Of a DNA stretch of 64,000 bases, positions 14,645 to 24,951 are shown in pieces (positions within the stretch are counted from its first letter, which is position 1; each line of letters begins with the position of its first letter). Below the pieces are notes generated by a model. It was not told the origin of the DNA. It ran no database searches and saw nothing but the letters and a program-made list of their open reading frames with translations. A program made the position numbers and the translations under genes. The DNA lies in NCBI RefSeq assembly GCF_019249655.2, contig NZ_CP137557.1, forward strand, positions 3,195,001 to 3,259,000, given 5' to 3'. Source of the DNA: Segatella copri. GTDB taxonomy: Bacteria > Bacteroidota > Bacteroidia > Bacteroidales > Bacteroidaceae.

Positions 14645-16024
14645 TTATTTCTTCACATTAGGCTGCTGCAGGCCATAGCCCTTGCGCTTGTCTTCCAGGA
14701 GGAGAAGGAAGGAGATGACGATGGCAATCACGCCGAAGGCTGCAAAGATGGTCATCGTCTCAGTATAGTCGATTACACCATCAGCACCCGTGTTTGCCTG
14801 GTTCACCTTACCAATCCATACCGGAATAAGAGCCAGTCCGATATTCTGAATATAGAAGATAAGTGCGTATGCAGTTCCTAAGAGTTTCATTGGGATGATC
14901 TTTGGCACGGATGGCCACATGGCAGAAGGCACCAATCCGAAGGCAATGCCCAGGATGAGCATCATCACAATGGCAAGCACCCATGAGTTGAGTGGCAGGG
15001 CAAAGACTACGTGTACCAGAGTAAGGAGGCAACTGCCGATAATCATCAGCGTGGCACCCTTGCCATACTTGTCGTATACGCTGCCGAAGAGCGGAGTGAG
15101 GAAGATGGTACCGAATGGCAACATCGCAGGAATCAGACCTGCCATATTAGCATCAACACCATACTTGAAAATCATCAGCTTGGTGGCAAACTTCAGGAAT
15201 GGGAATACACCTGCATAGAACATCAGGCAAAGGAATGCTACATACCAGAAACCTGTTGTCTTGAAAAGTCCACCCAGGTCGGAGAACTTGAATCCTTCTT
15301 CCGGTTCAGTAGCCGCAGCAGCTGCTGAAGCATCCTCCTTCTTATCCATTGCGCAATAAACCAGATAGACCAGCACACCGGCACAAAGCAAGGCTGCACC
15401 CAAGCCAATAGAAGCAGATACGCCGCCCATTGCCTTGGCAAAAGGAAGAGAAGCACCCAGGGCAGCGGCTGTTCCCAAACGAGCCGTAGCCACCTGCACG
15501 CCCATTGCCAGAGCCAGCTCATGACCCGTAAACCATTTCACAATAACCTTGCTCACGGTAATACCGCATATCTCACAGCCCACGCCATAGATGGCGAAGC
15601 CAAGAGCAGCGATGACTACCTGTGTACTATAAGTACCAAAGAATGGCACTGTCATTGATCCGGCAAACTCATGCCCCACTGCGTACCACTTCAACAAGGC
15701 TCCACCAAACATCAGGACGGTAGAGAGGATACCCGTAAAACGGATGCCGAACTTATCGAGAATGAGTCCACCAAAGAAGAGGAGCAGGAGGAACACATTA
15801 AAGTATCCGTAGGCTCCAGAGAAGAAGCCGTATTCATCCGAACTCCATCCGAGTCCGAGGCCATTCTCTGCCCCCTTGGCTGCTGTCAAGAGTGGCTCCA
15901 GCGGAGACATTACATCTGTAAAAAAGTAACCGAACATCATCGTGACGCTCACAATGAAGAGGGCGGTCCAGCGAGCTGACTTCGAGTCGCTCAATTTCAT
16001 CTGAATTTTTTCTGTTGTACTCAT
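14645..16024 (-). CDS. major facilitator superfamily transporter
   Basis: A 459-residue inner-membrane protein with about twelve hydrophobic helices. The MFS loop motif is seen as GGLILDKFGIRFTG (near residues 84-97), and a charged central loop (DKKEDASAAAAATEPEEGF) near 226-245 separates the two six-helix halves; the second half has a GSVYDKYGKGA counterpart near 313. The substrate cannot be read from sequence; the overall look is closest to anion/nitrate- or oxalate/formate-type carriers, but this is weak. The stop lies close to the start of the WG-repeat gene (97 nt). AT-rich heptamer repeats occupy the upstream gap. Confidence 0.85.
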   Translation of the reverse strand: MSTTEKIQMKLSDSKSARWTALFIVSVTMMFGYFFTDVMSPLEPLLTAAKGAENGLGLGWSSDEYGFFSGAYGYFNVFLLLLFFGGLILDKFGIRFTGILSTVLMFGGALLKWYAVGHEFAGSMTVPFFGTYSTQVVIAALGFAIYGVGCEICGITVSKVIVKWFTGHELALAMGVQVATARLGTAAALGASLPFAKAMGGVSASIGLGAALLCAGVLVYLVYCAMDKKEDASAAAAATEPEEGFKFSDLGGLFKTTGFWYVAFLCLMFYAGVFPFLKFATKLMIFKYGVDANMAGLIPAMLPFGTIFLTPLFGSVYDKYGKGATLMIIGSCLLTLVHVVFALPLNSWVLAIVMMLILGIAFGLVPSAMWPSVPKIIPMKLLGTAYALIFYIQNIGLALIPVWIGKVNQANTGADGVIDYTETMTIFAAFGVIAIVISFLLLLEDKRKGYGLQQPNVKK

Positions 16025-16073
16025 CGTTTCAAAACATAAATGATAATTTGATTATCACTAATTTCTATTTTCT

Positions 16074-16119
16074 ATTAATTATTAACTATAAACTATTAAC
16101 TATAAACTATTAACTGTAA
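16074..16119. repeat. AT-rich intergenic heptamer repeat (AACTATA/AACTATT type)
   Basis: Tandem units of TTAACTATAAACTATTAACTATA character fill the gap between the MFS and outer-membrane genes. Similar tracts occur at 13727-13746, 13855-13881, 16890-16938, 23063-23120, 23333-23372 and 38068-38090, always between genes. Confidence 0.75.
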
Positions 16120-16120
16120 A

Positions 16121-16882
16121 CTACTTTCTCCTAACGTTCTTCGTTCTTGTAATATCGAAGAGATAAGAGAGTTTCAATACTATCTGTCCGTAGTTACTCT
16201 TTCCGAAGTAATCACGCTTCGACGCACCGTAGATATTGCCCAATCCGTAGTAGTAGCGCGCCTCGGCAAGGAAGTGTCCCACCTTCGGGATGCTGTATTC
16301 AGCACCCAAGCCCAGGGCAATGCCGTAATCCAACTTGTTCTTGATGGCCATGGTATCCTGCGCCACCACGGGACTTACGCGGTCGTTATCCGTCTTCGGC
16401 ATGTTCTTCACGTCGAAGTTGGTATCTTTCGAATCGCTCAGATAGAATCCGAATTGCGGACCGGCATTCACGAAGATGTTCAATCCCCTCTCCTCTCTAC
16501 CCCATGCCAGATGGGCAAACACTGGCACCTGGATATAGTTGATGGTGCGGCTGTAGGCCATCGCCTGCTTCGTATCCGTGATAATCACGGGCTGGTTGTC
16601 GATATCGAGGATATCTTCCTTCCATCCCACCTGGGCGTAGTTCACCTCGGCGTAGATGGAGCAGATGGTCTTGAAGTATTTCTCGCAGGTATATTTCAGC
16701 GAGAGTCCTCCGGTGATTCCCCCGTGCTGTTTCTGCTGCACATCCGGTTCGAAGCCCACCGAACTCATCACGTATCCGCCGTTGAATCCGATGCTAAAGT
16801 CGTTGCGATGTTCTCCTATCTGTGCCGAAACCGGGATTCCGAAAGCCAGCAACAGAACCAGCAGCCCAAAATATCTATTCAT
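16121..16882 (-). CDS. outer-membrane beta-barrel protein (porin family)
   Basis: A 253-residue protein from the ATG at 16882 (MNRYFGLLVLLLAFGIP); the frame extends two codons to a TTG that I reject. A signal peptide ends at VSAQ. The mature chain is alternating-hydrophobicity strand sequence, e.g. FSIGFNGGYVMSSVGF, AEVNYAQVGWKED, INYIQVPVFAHLAW, FVNAGPQFGFYLS, YGIALGLGAEYSI and a closing IVLKLSYLFDI, typical of the eight-stranded OMP_b-brl_2 family of Bacteroidetes. These are outer-membrane proteins of mostly unknown role. The LysM/receptor gene lies 55 nt upstream on the same strand, so the two may be co-transcribed envelope genes. Confidence 0.85.
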   Translation of the reverse strand: MNRYFGLLVLLLAFGIPVSAQIGEHRNDFSIGFNGGYVMSSVGFEPDVQQKQHGGITGGLSLKYTCEKYFKTICSIYAEVNYAQVGWKEDILDIDNQPVIITDTKQAMAYSRTINYIQVPVFAHLAWGREERGLNIFVNAGPQFGFYLSDSKDTNFDVKNMPKTDNDRVSPVVAQDTMAIKNKLDYGIALGLGAEYSIPKVGHFLAEARYYYGLGNIYGASKRDYFGKSNYGQIVLKLSYLFDITRTKNVRRK

Positions 16883-16937
16883 TATCAACTCAAAACTATA
16901 AACTATAAATTGTAAACTATAAATTGTAAACTATAAA

Positions 16938-18347
16938 CTAGTACTTAATCGCCTCTATCTGATGATTGAAGGTATAGTGAATCAGCTGGAAGCTCTTGTT
17001 TCTGTATCCGCCCCTGCTGGTCTTCACGAAATGCAGAGGAGTCTGAACAGGCTGATAATTCACCTGCTGGCCATCCCCGTTGAAGCTGGCACCCTGCTTC
17101 TTCAATCCCTGGATAAAGAACATGCCGTGGTCGTAGCCCGTGATGGCGAAACGTGGCTGGGCTATCATCATCGGCTGATGGAACCAGGCTGCATAATTCT
17201 TCTCCAAACTCTGCGTCTTTGCCGAGCTGGCATTATAATAGAAGGTGGAAGGGATATAAGTATCATACTTATAGAATCGCTCCAAGTTGTACTTGGCGTA
17301 CATCAGCCATTCGGTGTAACCGAAAAGCGAGATGGCTGCTCCCGGATACTTGCTGTCGAATTCATCCAGCTTGTTGAGCACCGCCGTCAACTGTGGTGAG
17401 CGGCCCGTGTTCAGGATAACCACATTCTGCTTGCTAGGCAGGAAAGCCTTGGCAAACTGGTCGATGCTGGAATTCACGTTGGTGATGCTATAGTTGATGT
17501 TTCTCTTCTCCAGCTCCTTGCGGAGTCCGTAGGTGAAGACACCCTTTCTCGATGTAGAGTCGTTGCAATCTACGAAGATAGGATGCACATTGGTGAATCG
17601 CTTCAGGAAAGCCTGGATGGTGGATTCGTTCAGCGTCTCCTGACTCTGGTAAACCTGGAAAATCTCCTTGTTGCGCTCCACGTCATCCCCATTGATGGAG
17701 AACGGAATCACCAGTTTGATGCCGTAGGTCTTGCAGAAGCCCGTCAGCGGAGCCACCTGCTTGGTATAGAGCGGACCGAAGATGATGTCGCACTTGTCGG
17801 CACCTTCCTGCAGCAGGGTGGTACGGATATCCGCATCTATCGGCACGTTCCAGGCATGAACATCGGTAGAGATTCCCTTCTGCTTCAACTCATCGCAAGC
17901 CATCAGCAGTCCGCGGTAATACTCCACCATTCTCTTTCCGTCGCCATCCACATCGTGCAAAGGCAACATCACGCCAATCTTCACGGCGTTGCTCACCACG
18001 GCAGGCGCAGCAGCACTCTTGGCAGGCGCTAAAGCCCCCGTGCCCGCAGTTGCGGCAGCAGCCGAAGCCCCGGCAGCATTCCCCGCTTTCTCCTGGTTCT
18101 TCTTCAAATCCTTCTCATAAGGAATAAACAGGGTGGCACCCTTCTGCAAGACGTAGCCCTCCTGTTTCATCTCCGGATTCGCCTCCATCAGTTCCGGCAA
18201 AGACAGTCCGTACTTGTTGGCAATGCCAAACACCGTATCCTTCTTCTTCACCGTATAAATGTCACGCCATTTGGTGGTCTGGGCGAAAACACCCATACTC
18301 AAAGTCAATCCCACAATCATCAAGAAATATCTCATACTTCTTCTCAT
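16938..18347 (-). CDS. LysM domain plus type-1 periplasmic receptor-like protein
   Basis: A 469-residue exported protein from the ATG at 18347 (MRRSMRYFLMIVGL); a longer frame to 18395 would precede the signal peptide with polar residues. After cleavage near VFAQ comes a LysM domain (about 30-80: YTVKKKDTVFGIANKYGLSLPELMEANP), which binds peptidoglycan. An Ala-rich linker (about 95-125) leads to a periplasmic-binding-protein type I fold (from KIGVMLPLHDVDGDG) like the branched-chain amino-acid receptor family. No ABC permease genes are nearby, so it is unlikely to be an importer subunit. Probably a wall-tethered sensor or scaffold; ligand unknown. Confidence 0.85.
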   Translation of the reverse strand: MRRSMRYFLMIVGLTLSMGVFAQTTKWRDIYTVKKKDTVFGIANKYGLSLPELMEANPEMKQEGYVLQKGATLFIPYEKDLKKNQEKAGNAAGASAAAATAGTGALAPAKSAAAPAVVSNAVKIGVMLPLHDVDGDGKRMVEYYRGLLMACDELKQKGISTDVHAWNVPIDADIRTTLLQEGADKCDIIFGPLYTKQVAPLTGFCKTYGIKLVIPFSINGDDVERNKEIFQVYQSQETLNESTIQAFLKRFTNVHPIFVDCNDSTSRKGVFTYGLRKELEKRNINYSITNVNSSIDQFAKAFLPSKQNVVILNTGRSPQLTAVLNKLDEFDSKYPGAAISLFGYTEWLMYAKYNLERFYKYDTYIPSTFYYNASSAKTQSLEKNYAAWFHQPMMIAQPRFAITGYDHGMFFIQGLKKQGASFNGDGQQVNYQPVQTPLHFVKTSRGGYRNKSFQLIHYTFNHQIEAIKY

Positions 18348-18469
18348 AATCGTTCCAAATTTAATGTTAATATCTTCAGAAATCATGCCTTTCACGGCAA
18401 TAATTCAACTTTTCACCTGCAAAAATACAAAAAATCTCGCATCTAGCCCAAAATCTCTAAGCTTTTTAT

Positions 18470-18477
18470 TATCTTTG
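18470..18477 (+). promoter_or_regulatory. predicted -7 box for the T9SS cargo gene
   Basis: TATCTTTG 17 nt before the ATG at 18495, so the leader would be only about ten nucleotides. Confidence 0.6.
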
Positions 18478-18494
18478 CACAAATTATTTGTAAA

Positions 18495-19199
18495 ATGAGA
18501 CTAAAAATAACGATACTTTGCATCATGTTGCTCGTTTTTGGGCACATTCATGCCGATGATGTTTATCCATCGGCAACGCCTACCGCTGCCTTCACGGGGC
18601 CTGACGGCGAAACCACCACCGACGAATCCTACAGCGGTTCGGCACCAGTTCATGCCACCTTTGAAGCGCACCCTGCCGACTATGCGGGATGGGACGCCTA
18701 CTACGAATGGAGGTTCTACAAAGACGCGGCTCAGGAGCCATATATAATAAGGTATGAGGAGAACACCGACTTCGACTTCACCGAGTCGGGAAGCATCCGC
18801 GTGGTGCTCTACGCCAAGTTTACCCAAGGCGAACTGGAGATAGAGACAACCAACGAGGAGAGTCCCTTCACCCTCTCCATCTCAGAGAGCGTGCTGCTCA
18901 TGCCGAATGCCTTCAGCCCCAACGGCGACGGCATCAACGACATCTACAAGGCGAAGGACGGCTACCAGAGCATCACCGACTTTCATGGCTACATCTTCAA
19001 CCGATGGGGACAGAAACTCTTCGAGTGGACCCATCCTGCCGAAGGATGGGACGGCACCTACAAGGGCAAGCCGGTGAAGGATGGCGTCTATTTCTGCCTC
19101 GTCAAGGCAAAGGGTGCCGACGGCAAGACGTATAACATCAAGAAAGATGTAAATCTGCTGCGCGGATTCACAGAAACACAAAACAATTCAGGACAATGA
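18495..19199 (+). CDS. secreted protein with gliding-motility-type (CHU_C) T9SS sorting domain
   Basis: A 234-residue exported protein: signal peptide (1-20, ending FGHIHA), a beta-rich middle that looks PKD/Ig-like (APVHATFEAHPADYAGWDAYYEWRFY) and a C-terminal type B sorting domain from about residue 133. That domain is recognised by PNAFSPNGDGINDIYK, the FNRWGQKLFEW strand and GWDGTYKGKPVKDGVYF. In Bacteroidetes this domain takes cargo through the type IX secretion system. Most type B cargo proteins are much larger, so this is a minimal one. uvrA starts 45 nt downstream and may be co-transcribed. Confidence 0.85.
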   Translation: MRLKITILCIMLLVFGHIHADDVYPSATPTAAFTGPDGETTTDESYSGSAPVHATFEAHPADYAGWDAYYEWRFYKDAAQEPYIIRYEENTDFDFTESGSIRVVLYAKFTQGELEIETTNEESPFTLSISESVLLMPNAFSPNGDGINDIYKAKDGYQSITDFHGYIFNRWGQKLFEWTHPAEGWDGTYKGKPVKDGVYFCLVKAKGADGKTYNIKKDVNLLRGFTETQNNSGQ

Positions 19200-19244
19200 T
19201 TTGATTTCAGCAATGAAGTTTCATTTCAGAAGAAAGATAAGAGC

Positions 19245-22070
19245 ATGATTTCAGAAGAAAAAATAAATGTATGGGGCGCACGAGTTCACAATCTCAAGAA
19301 CATTGATGTAGAGATTCCGCGCGACTCCCTCACCGTGATAACCGGTCTCTCTGGATCGGGCAAGTCTTCGCTGGCTTTCGACACCATCTTCGCCGAAGGT
19401 CAGCGCAGATACATCGAAACCTTTTCAGCTTACGCCCGCAATTTTCTGGGCAACATGGAGCGCCCTGACGTGGACAAGATTACAGGCTTGAGCCCTGTGA
19501 TCAGCATCGAGCAGAAGACCACCAACAAGAACCCGCGCTCCACCGTGGGCACCACCACCGAGATTTACGATTACCTGCGCCTGCTCTTCGCACGTGCCGG
19601 AACGGCCTACAGCTACCAGAGCGGCAAGGAGATGGTGAAATATACGGAAGAGCAGGTCATCGACCTTATCCTCGATGAATACGAGGGCAAGGCCATCTTC
19701 CTCCTCGCCCCACTCGTGCGCATGCGCAAGGGTCACTATCGTGAACTCTTCGAGGGATTGCGCCGCAAGGGCTACCTCTACGTGCGCATCGACGGCGAAA
19801 TCAGGGAGATAGAAAGAGGTATGAAAATCGACCGATACAAGAACCACAACATCGAGGCGGTGGTTGACAAGCTCGTGGTGAAGGAAAACGACGAGGAACG
19901 CATCCGCAAGAGTGTGGCTACGGCGATGAAACTGGGCGACGGAATGGTGATGGTTATCGAAAAAGGCGCTACAGAGGGCAAAAACTTCTCCAAGCGACTG
20001 ATGGACCCCGTTACCGGAATCGCCTATCAGGACCCGGCGCCAAACATGTTTTCCTTCAACTCCCCAGAAGGAGCCTGTCCGCATTGCAAGGGACTGGGAA
20101 AGGTGGGCGAAATCGACCTCAAGAAGGTGATTCCGGATGATGAGCTCAGCATCTACGAAGGCGGTATCGTGCCATTGGGAAAATACAAGAACCAGATGAT
20201 TTTCTGGCAGATTGAGGCACTGCTGGCGAAATACGACCTGAAACTGAAGACGCCTATCTGCGAGATTCCCGAAGATGCCATGCAGGAAATCCTCTATGGC
20301 TGTCTGGAAAACGTGAAGATTGCCAAGGAGAAGGTGGATACTTCTTCGGATTATTTCTGCGCCTACGATGGCGTGGTGGATTACCTGCAGAAGGTGATGG
20401 AAGACGATGAGAGCTCCGCCGGAAAGAAATGGGCCGACCAGTTTGTCTCTACCGTAGACTGCCCGGAATGCCACGGTCTGCGACTCAAGAAGGAGTCGCT
20501 CGCCTTCCGCATCTGGGGCAAGAACATCTCTGAGGTGGCAAGCCTCGACATCACCGAACTCCGCTCGTGGCTCGAACAGGTGGAAGAGCATCTGCCTGCC
20601 ATGAAGGCGAAGGTGGCGCACGAAATCATCAAGGAACTGCACACCCGTGTCAACTTCCTTCTCGACGTGGGATTGGTTTATCTCTCGCTCAACCGCCAGT
20701 CGGCTTCGCTCTCGGGCGGTGAGAGTCAGCGCATCCGCCTCGCTACTCAGATTGGCAGTCAGCTGGTCAATGTACTCTATATCCTCGACGAGCCTAGCAT
20801 CGGCTTGCACCAGCGCGACAACGAGCGACTTCTGAAAAGCCTCAAGGAACTTCGCGACCTGGGCAACACGGTGATCGTGGTGGAACACGATGAAGACATG
20901 ATGCGTGCCGCCGACTGGATTATCGACATCGGTCCGAAGGCAGGCAGAAAGGGAGGCGAGGTTGTCTTCCAGGGAACTCCGGCAGAAATGCTGAAGACCG
21001 ACACCATCACCGCCCAGTATCTGAACGGCAAGATGGCGATAAAGGTTCCGGAAAAACGACGCGAAGGCAACGGCAAGAGCATCACCATCCACGGTGCCAG
21101 GGGTAACAACCTGAAGAATGTGGATGTGGAATTCCCATTGGGCAAGCTCATCGTGGTAACGGGTGTGAGCGGTTCGGGAAAATCAACCCTGGTCAACGAG
21201 ACCCTGCAGCCGATTCTCTCGCAGCATTTCTATCGCAGCTTGAAGAAGCCGATGCCATACGACAGCATCGAGGGCATCGACCTGATAGACAAGGTGGTGA
21301 ATGTAGACCAGAGTCCGATAGGCAGAACTCCGAGAAGCAATCCTGCCACCTACACTGGAGTCTTCGCCGATATCCGAACCCTCTTCGTAGGACTCCCTGA
21401 GGCGAAGATTCGAGGCTACAAGCCGGCTCGCTTCTCCTTTAACGTGAAGGGTGGAAGATGCGACGAATGCAAGGGCAACGGCTACAAGACCATCGAAATG
21501 AATTTCCTGCCGAATGTGTATGTGCCTTGCGAGGTTTGCCACGGCAAGCGTTACAACCGTGAAACCCTGGAGGTGAGATATAAGGGAAAGAGCATTGCCG
21601 ACGTGCTGGATATGACCATCAACCAGGCTGTGGAGTTCTTCGAGAACGTGCCTCAGATTCTCAACAAGATCAAGGCTTTGCAGAGTGTGGGCTTGGGATA
21701 TATAAAACTAGGTCAGAGTTCCACTACCCTTTCGGGCGGAGAGAGCCAAAGAGTAAAACTCGCCACCGAGCTTTCGAAGCGAGATACGGGTCAGACGCTC
21801 TATATCCTGGATGAGCCAACCACCGGACTGCATTTCGAAGACATCCGCATGCTGATGGATGTGCTTCAGAAGTTAGTAGATAGAGGCAACACGGTCATCA
21901 TCATCGAGCACAACCTGGATGTGATAAAACTTGCCGACTGGCTGATTGATATGGGTCCGGAAGGCGGACGAGGTGGCGGAAAGCTCCTCTTTGCCGGAAC
22001 ACCGGAAGACATGGTGAAAAGCGGCGTAGGCTACACCAGCAAGTTTCTGGCACAGATGCTGAAGAAATAA
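19245..22070 (+). CDS. uvrA: excinuclease ABC subunit A
   Basis: A 941-residue, full-length UvrA, the DNA-damage-recognition ATPase that loads UvrB in nucleotide excision repair. Two ABC ATPase halves are readable: Walker [15 protein letters not shown] (near residue 34) and [14 protein letters not shown] (near 640), each with its signature ([14 protein letters not shown] near 487, [14 protein letters not shown] near 830) and Walker B ([30 protein letters not shown]). Zinc-binding pairs are CPHCKG and CPECHG in the first half and CDECKGNG...[10 protein letters not shown] in the second. Translation probably starts at the ATG at 19245. It lies behind the T9SS cargo gene and ends at a strong bidirectional terminator. 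Confidence 0.98.
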   Translation: MISEEKINVWGARVHNLKNIDVEIPRDSLTVITGLSGSGKSSLAFDTIFAEGQRRYIETFSAYARNFLGNMERPDVDKITGLSPVISIEQKTTNKNPRSTVGTTTEIYDYLRLLFARAGTAYSYQSGKEMVKYTEEQVIDLILDEYEGKAIFLLAPLVRMRKGHYRELFEGLRRKGYLYVRIDGEIREIERGMKIDRYKNHNIEAVVDKLVVKENDEERIRKSVATAMKLGDGMVMVIEKGATEGKNFSKRLMDPVTGIAYQDPAPNMFSFNSPEGACPHCKGLGKVGEIDLKKVIPDDELSIYEGGIVPLGKYKNQMIFWQIEALLAKYDLKLKTPICEIPEDAMQEILYGCLENVKIAKEKVDTSSDYFCAYDGVVDYLQKVMEDDESSAGKKWADQFVSTVDCPECHGLRLKKESLAFRIWGKNISEVASLDITELRSWLEQVEEHLPAMKAKVAHEIIKELHTRVNFLLDVGLVYLSLNRQSASLSGGESQRIRLATQIGSQLVNVLYILDEPSIGLHQRDNERLLKSLKELRDLGNTVIVVEHDEDMMRAADWIIDIGPKAGRKGGEVVFQGTPAEMLKTDTITAQYLNGKMAIKVPEKRREGNGKSITIHGARGNNLKNVDVEFPLGKLIVVTGVSGSGKSTLVNETLQPILSQHFYRSLKKPMPYDSIEGIDLIDKVVNVDQSPIGRTPRSNPATYTGVFADIRTLFVGLPEAKIRGYKPARFSFNVKGGRCDECKGNGYKTIEMNFLPNVYVPCEVCHGKRYNRETLEVRYKGKSIADVLDMTINQAVEFFENVPQILNKIKALQSVGLGYIKLGQSSTTLSGGESQRVKLATELSKRDTGQTLYILDEPTTGLHFEDIRMLMDVLQKLVDRGNTVIIIEHNLDVIKLADWLIDMGPEGGRGGGKLLFAGTPEDMVKSGVGYTSKFLAQMLKK

Positions 22071-22090
22071 AGCGAAAAAAAGATAGAAAA

Positions 22091-22156
22091 AAAAACTCCG
22101 TTTCAATTCCGTGTACTTTACAAATATTCATACACGAAATTGAAACGGAGTTATTT
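22091..22156. terminator. bidirectional terminator between uvrA and the YitT-family gene
   Basis: AACTCCGTTTCAATT and AATTGAAACGGAGTT form a long stem, extended by CGTGTA/TACACG with the loop at about 22118-22128, flanked by A-run and T-run, separating convergent genes. Confidence 0.88.
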
Positions 22157-22168
22157 TATCCATGAAGC

Positions 22169-23062
22169 CTATACTCCATGTTCCTTCTTAGCCTTGTACT
22201 TAATCTTATCAAAGCCTTCGCCATAAACACCGATCACGGCACTCTGACTGACAAAAGCATTCGGGTCTATCTCGCTGATAAGGCGGAAAATGGCTGGAGC
22301 CTGGCGCTGCTTGGCAAGCACGAAGAGCATCTTCACATCCTGACCGGAATAGAAACCGCTGGCGTTCACCACCGTTACTCCTCTATCAGCATCCACGTTG
22401 ATGCGCTTGCCTATCTCCTCATACTTCTGCGAAATGATGAAGAACTGTACACTTCTACGGCGACTGTTCACCACCTGGTCGATGCAGAATGCCTGAACGC
22501 AAAGAACCACATAACCATATAACACTTTCTCCCAATCGTGAACCACCAGATAGCTGGAACTGATGATGAAGATGTCGCATATCATAATCACTCTACCTAA
22601 GGAAATGTCGCGATACTTGTTGACAATGGCGGCAATGATATCCGTACCACCCGTACTTCCACCAACAGAGAAACCGAGTCCGATTCCGCAGCCGCAGAAA
22701 ACGGCACCCAGGAAAGCAGCCCATAAAGGTTGGTTTTCCAAGAGATGAATATCGCCTAAACGACTGGAGAAGAAGGAGGTCAAGGCGGTTACCACGATAA
22801 CGGCATAAACGGTCTTGACACAGAACTTAGCTCCCAAAATCTTGAACGCACATATTAATAAGGTGGCGTTGGCGATGAAATATGGGATTTGCACAGGGCA
22901 ACCGGTTGCCCAATAGATGATACTGGAAATACCTGGCAATCCGCTTGCCGTCACATTGGTAGGCAAGAGGAATACGTTCCATCCAATGGCGTAGGAAATC
23001 ATTCCTATCGCAATCATTACATAGTCTTGTACAGACTTCCACAAGGGTCGAGGAGGATTCAT
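22169..23062 (-). CDS. YitT family membrane protein
   Basis: A 297-residue protein of the YitT family (DUF161 membrane part plus C-terminal DUF2179). About five hydrophobic helices are visible in residues 10-190, with the family-typical NVFLLPTNVTASGLPG after the first helix and the GGSTGGTDIIAAIVNKY motif near 131-147. The soluble end (RRRSVQFFIISQKYEEIGKRI, RGVTVVNASGFYSGQDVKMLFVLAKQ) is the DUF2179 ferredoxin-like domain. The transported or sensed substrate is unknown. It probably forms a unit with the DUF4250 gene upstream (84 nt), driven from the promoter at 23399-23429. Confidence 0.9.
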   Translation of the reverse strand: MNPPRPLWKSVQDYVMIAIGMISYAIGWNVFLLPTNVTASGLPGISSIIYWATGCPVQIPYFIANATLLICAFKILGAKFCVKTVYAVIVVTALTSFFSSRLGDIHLLENQPLWAAFLGAVFCGCGIGLGFSVGGSTGGTDIIAAIVNKYRDISLGRVIMICDIFIISSSYLVVHDWEKVLYGYVVLCVQAFCIDQVVNSRRRSVQFFIISQKYEEIGKRINVDADRGVTVVNASGFYSGQDVKMLFVLAKQRQAPAIFRLISEIDPNAFVSQSAVIGVYGEGFDKIKYKAKKEHGV

Positions 23063-23146
23063 AATTAATTTATAATTTATAATTTACTACTAATAGTTGA
23101 TAGTTTATAGTTTATAGGGCACTCTTTATAGTTGAAAGGGTGCTCT

Positions 23147-23332
23147 TTACCAGAATTTATTCTGCTGCTCTGACCACTCAAAGCCTTGGGTAGCCATTTT
23201 CGCCTCTAATGCCGCACGGTTCACGTTAAAGTGATTACAGATTTCATCGAGTGTATCAAACTCGTGGTCACGAAGCAGGAAGTTGATGGCGCTTACCAGC
23301 ATCGGAACATCATTCATTGGTAACTTATCCAT
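23147..23332 (-). CDS. DUF4250 family protein
   Basis: A 61-residue protein matching DUF4250: an N-terminal MDKLPMNDVPMLVSAINFLL helix, LDEICNHFNVNRAAL as a helix-turn-helix-like core and the family's ending GFEWSEQQNKFW. These small cytoplasmic proteins have no known function; the fold suggests nucleic-acid or protein binding. It is first in a short minus-strand unit with the YitT-family gene. Start ATG at 23332, 67 nt from the predicted -7 box. Confidence 0.85.
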   Translation of the reverse strand: MDKLPMNDVPMLVSAINFLLRDHEFDTLDEICNHFNVNRAALEAKMATQGFEWSEQQNKFW

Positions 23333-23398
23333 TTTAAATTTATAATTTATAATTTACAATTAATAATTTATAGAGGAGGCACAATGCCTACTCGGGTG

Positions 23399-23429
23399 CA
23401 AAGTTACTGCAAATTTTAGATAAAACAAA
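23399..23429 (-). promoter_or_regulatory. predicted promoter of the DUF4250-yitT unit
   Basis: On the minus strand TTTG (23429-23426) and TAACTTTG (23406-23399) are separated by 19 bp, an ideal Bacteroidetes promoter. It lies directly behind the terminator of the nuo operon. Confidence 0.78.
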
Positions 23430-23431
23430 AA

Positions 23432-23469
23432 AAAATCCCAGCAATCTTTGACGATTACTGGGATTTTTC
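23432..23469 (-). terminator. intrinsic terminator of the nuo operon
   Basis: AAATCCCAGTAATCG and GATTGCTGGGATTT arms on the minus strand with a short loop, followed by a T-run, 16 nt after the nuoN stop codon. Confidence 0.88.
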
Positions 23470-23484
23470 TAATTTATTGAATCT

Positions 23485-24936
23485 TTACGCATTCACTGCC
23501 ACTGAAATCCAGTCGAAGACGAATGAGCAAATACCGAATGCTACGATACCTACTGTGCAGATAGCAAGCGCCAACTTGGTTGAGCATGCGCTCTGGAATG
23601 TAGGAAGCGGATTATCGCTGTGCTTGATGAACATTGCCTTCACGATGAGCAGGTAGTAGTACAAGCTGATAACAGTGTTTACCAATGCGATGAATACTAC
23701 ACCGTAAGCCCAGGCGCCCAATGTGGTGTGGATGTCGTGAGTTCCAACCGCTGCCATGAACACGAAGAACTTCGAGAACATTCCGGCAAATGGAGGAATA
23801 CCACCCAATGAGAACAATGCCAAAGTCATCAGGAACGCCAGACGTGGGTTGGTCTTGTACAAACCATTGTAGCTGTCCATCTGAACAGTACCGTTGTTGT
23901 GCTCCTCAATAGATGAGATGATGGTGAAGACGCTCAGGTTGGCTACTACATAAATCAATACATAGTAGGTCAGGGCGCTCACGCTCATCGCTGAGTTACC
24001 TACCACAGCCAACATAATGTAACCTGCCTGAGAGATAGAAGAGAATGCCATGAAACGCTTCAGGTCGCTCTGACGGATGGCAAACAGGTTGGCGATAGTG
24101 ATAGAAAGTACAATCACGATGTAAAGCAACACGGTCCAGTACTCTACCATTGGCTGGAACACCTTCATCAGGATGGCGCAGAGTGTGAACGCTGCAGCAC
24201 CCTTAGAAACTACTGACAGATAACCAGTAACAGTAGTTGGTGCACCCTGGTATGAATCGGCTGTCCAGAAGTGGAATGGAACCAAGGAAATCTTGAAGCC
24301 CAGACCACTGAAGAAGAATACCATACCGGCAATGGTCAATGGTGATGCTGAAATCACATGAGCCATATCGTTGAAGTACAAGGTTCCGCAAGCTGCATAG
24401 AGCAGAGAAATACCATAGATCATCACACCACTAGAGAAAGTAGCGGTCAAAACGAACTTAGCACCTGCCTCAGCAGAATTGTGACGGTACTTATCAAAGG
24501 CTACCAAGCAGGCCATTGGCACAGATGCCATTTCGAGACCGAGGAAGAACAGGAGGAAGTGGTTGGCACTTACCATCATGTTCATACCCAGCAAGGTAGA
24601 GATAATCAACATATAGAACTCACCCTCCTTGAAGGCTGTGTCCTTACGGCTCAACCACTCCTTAGCCTGTACCATCACGATGAGGGTACCCAGAGCCAGG
24701 ATAGTCTTCAACACACCGGCAGCAGGACCAGTGGTGTACATGCCGCCAAATGCCTCTGAGGCTTCTGTAGGGAAGATGTTGAAGGCGATGTGAGCCACCA
24801 TCAAGAGACATACCAGAGGATTGAACCACTTACGGTCTGCGCTCTTGGAACTGCAGAAGTCAGCAATGAAAGTGATCAACAGAACTATCATCAAGGTAGC
24901 TTCTGGAATCATATTTAAAAATTGACTGTAATTCAT
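23485..24936 (-). CDS. nuoN: NADH-quinone oxidoreductase subunit N
   Basis: A 483-residue antiporter-like membrane subunit of respiratory complex I, one of three proton-pumping modules. About fourteen hydrophobic helices are visible. The conserved helix-5 glutamate lies in [12 protein letters not shown] (near residue 133), the conserved lysines in the [11 protein letters not shown] segment (near 216) and [15 protein letters not shown] (near 290). Last gene of the operon; its start is 16 nt after the nuoM stop. Length is normal, so it appears complete. Confidence 0.95.
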   Translation of the reverse strand: MNYSQFLNMIPEATLMIVLLITFIADFCSSKSADRKWFNPLVCLLMVAHIAFNIFPTEASEAFGGMYTTGPAAGVLKTILALGTLIVMVQAKEWLSRKDTAFKEGEFYMLIISTLLGMNMMVSANHFLLFFLGLEMASVPMACLVAFDKYRHNSAEAGAKFVLTATFSSGVMIYGISLLYAACGTLYFNDMAHVISASPLTIAGMVFFFSGLGFKISLVPFHFWTADSYQGAPTTVTGYLSVVSKGAAAFTLCAILMKVFQPMVEYWTVLLYIVIVLSITIANLFAIRQSDLKRFMAFSSISQAGYIMLAVVGNSAMSVSALTYYVLIYVVANLSVFTIISSIEEHNNGTVQMDSYNGLYKTNPRLAFLMTLALFSLGGIPPFAGMFSKFFVFMAAVGTHDIHTTLGAWAYGVVFIALVNTVISLYYYLLIVKAMFIKHSDNPLPTFQSACSTKLALAICTVGIVAFGICSFVFDWISVAVNA

Positions 24937-24951
24937 TTCTTCTGATATTTA

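Noticed and set aside
19425..21092. 555-codon minus-strand open frame
   Set aside because: It lies wholly inside uvrA, whose plus-strand frame has all expected motifs; the antisense frame has no recognisable domain and is a by-product of GC-rich codon use.
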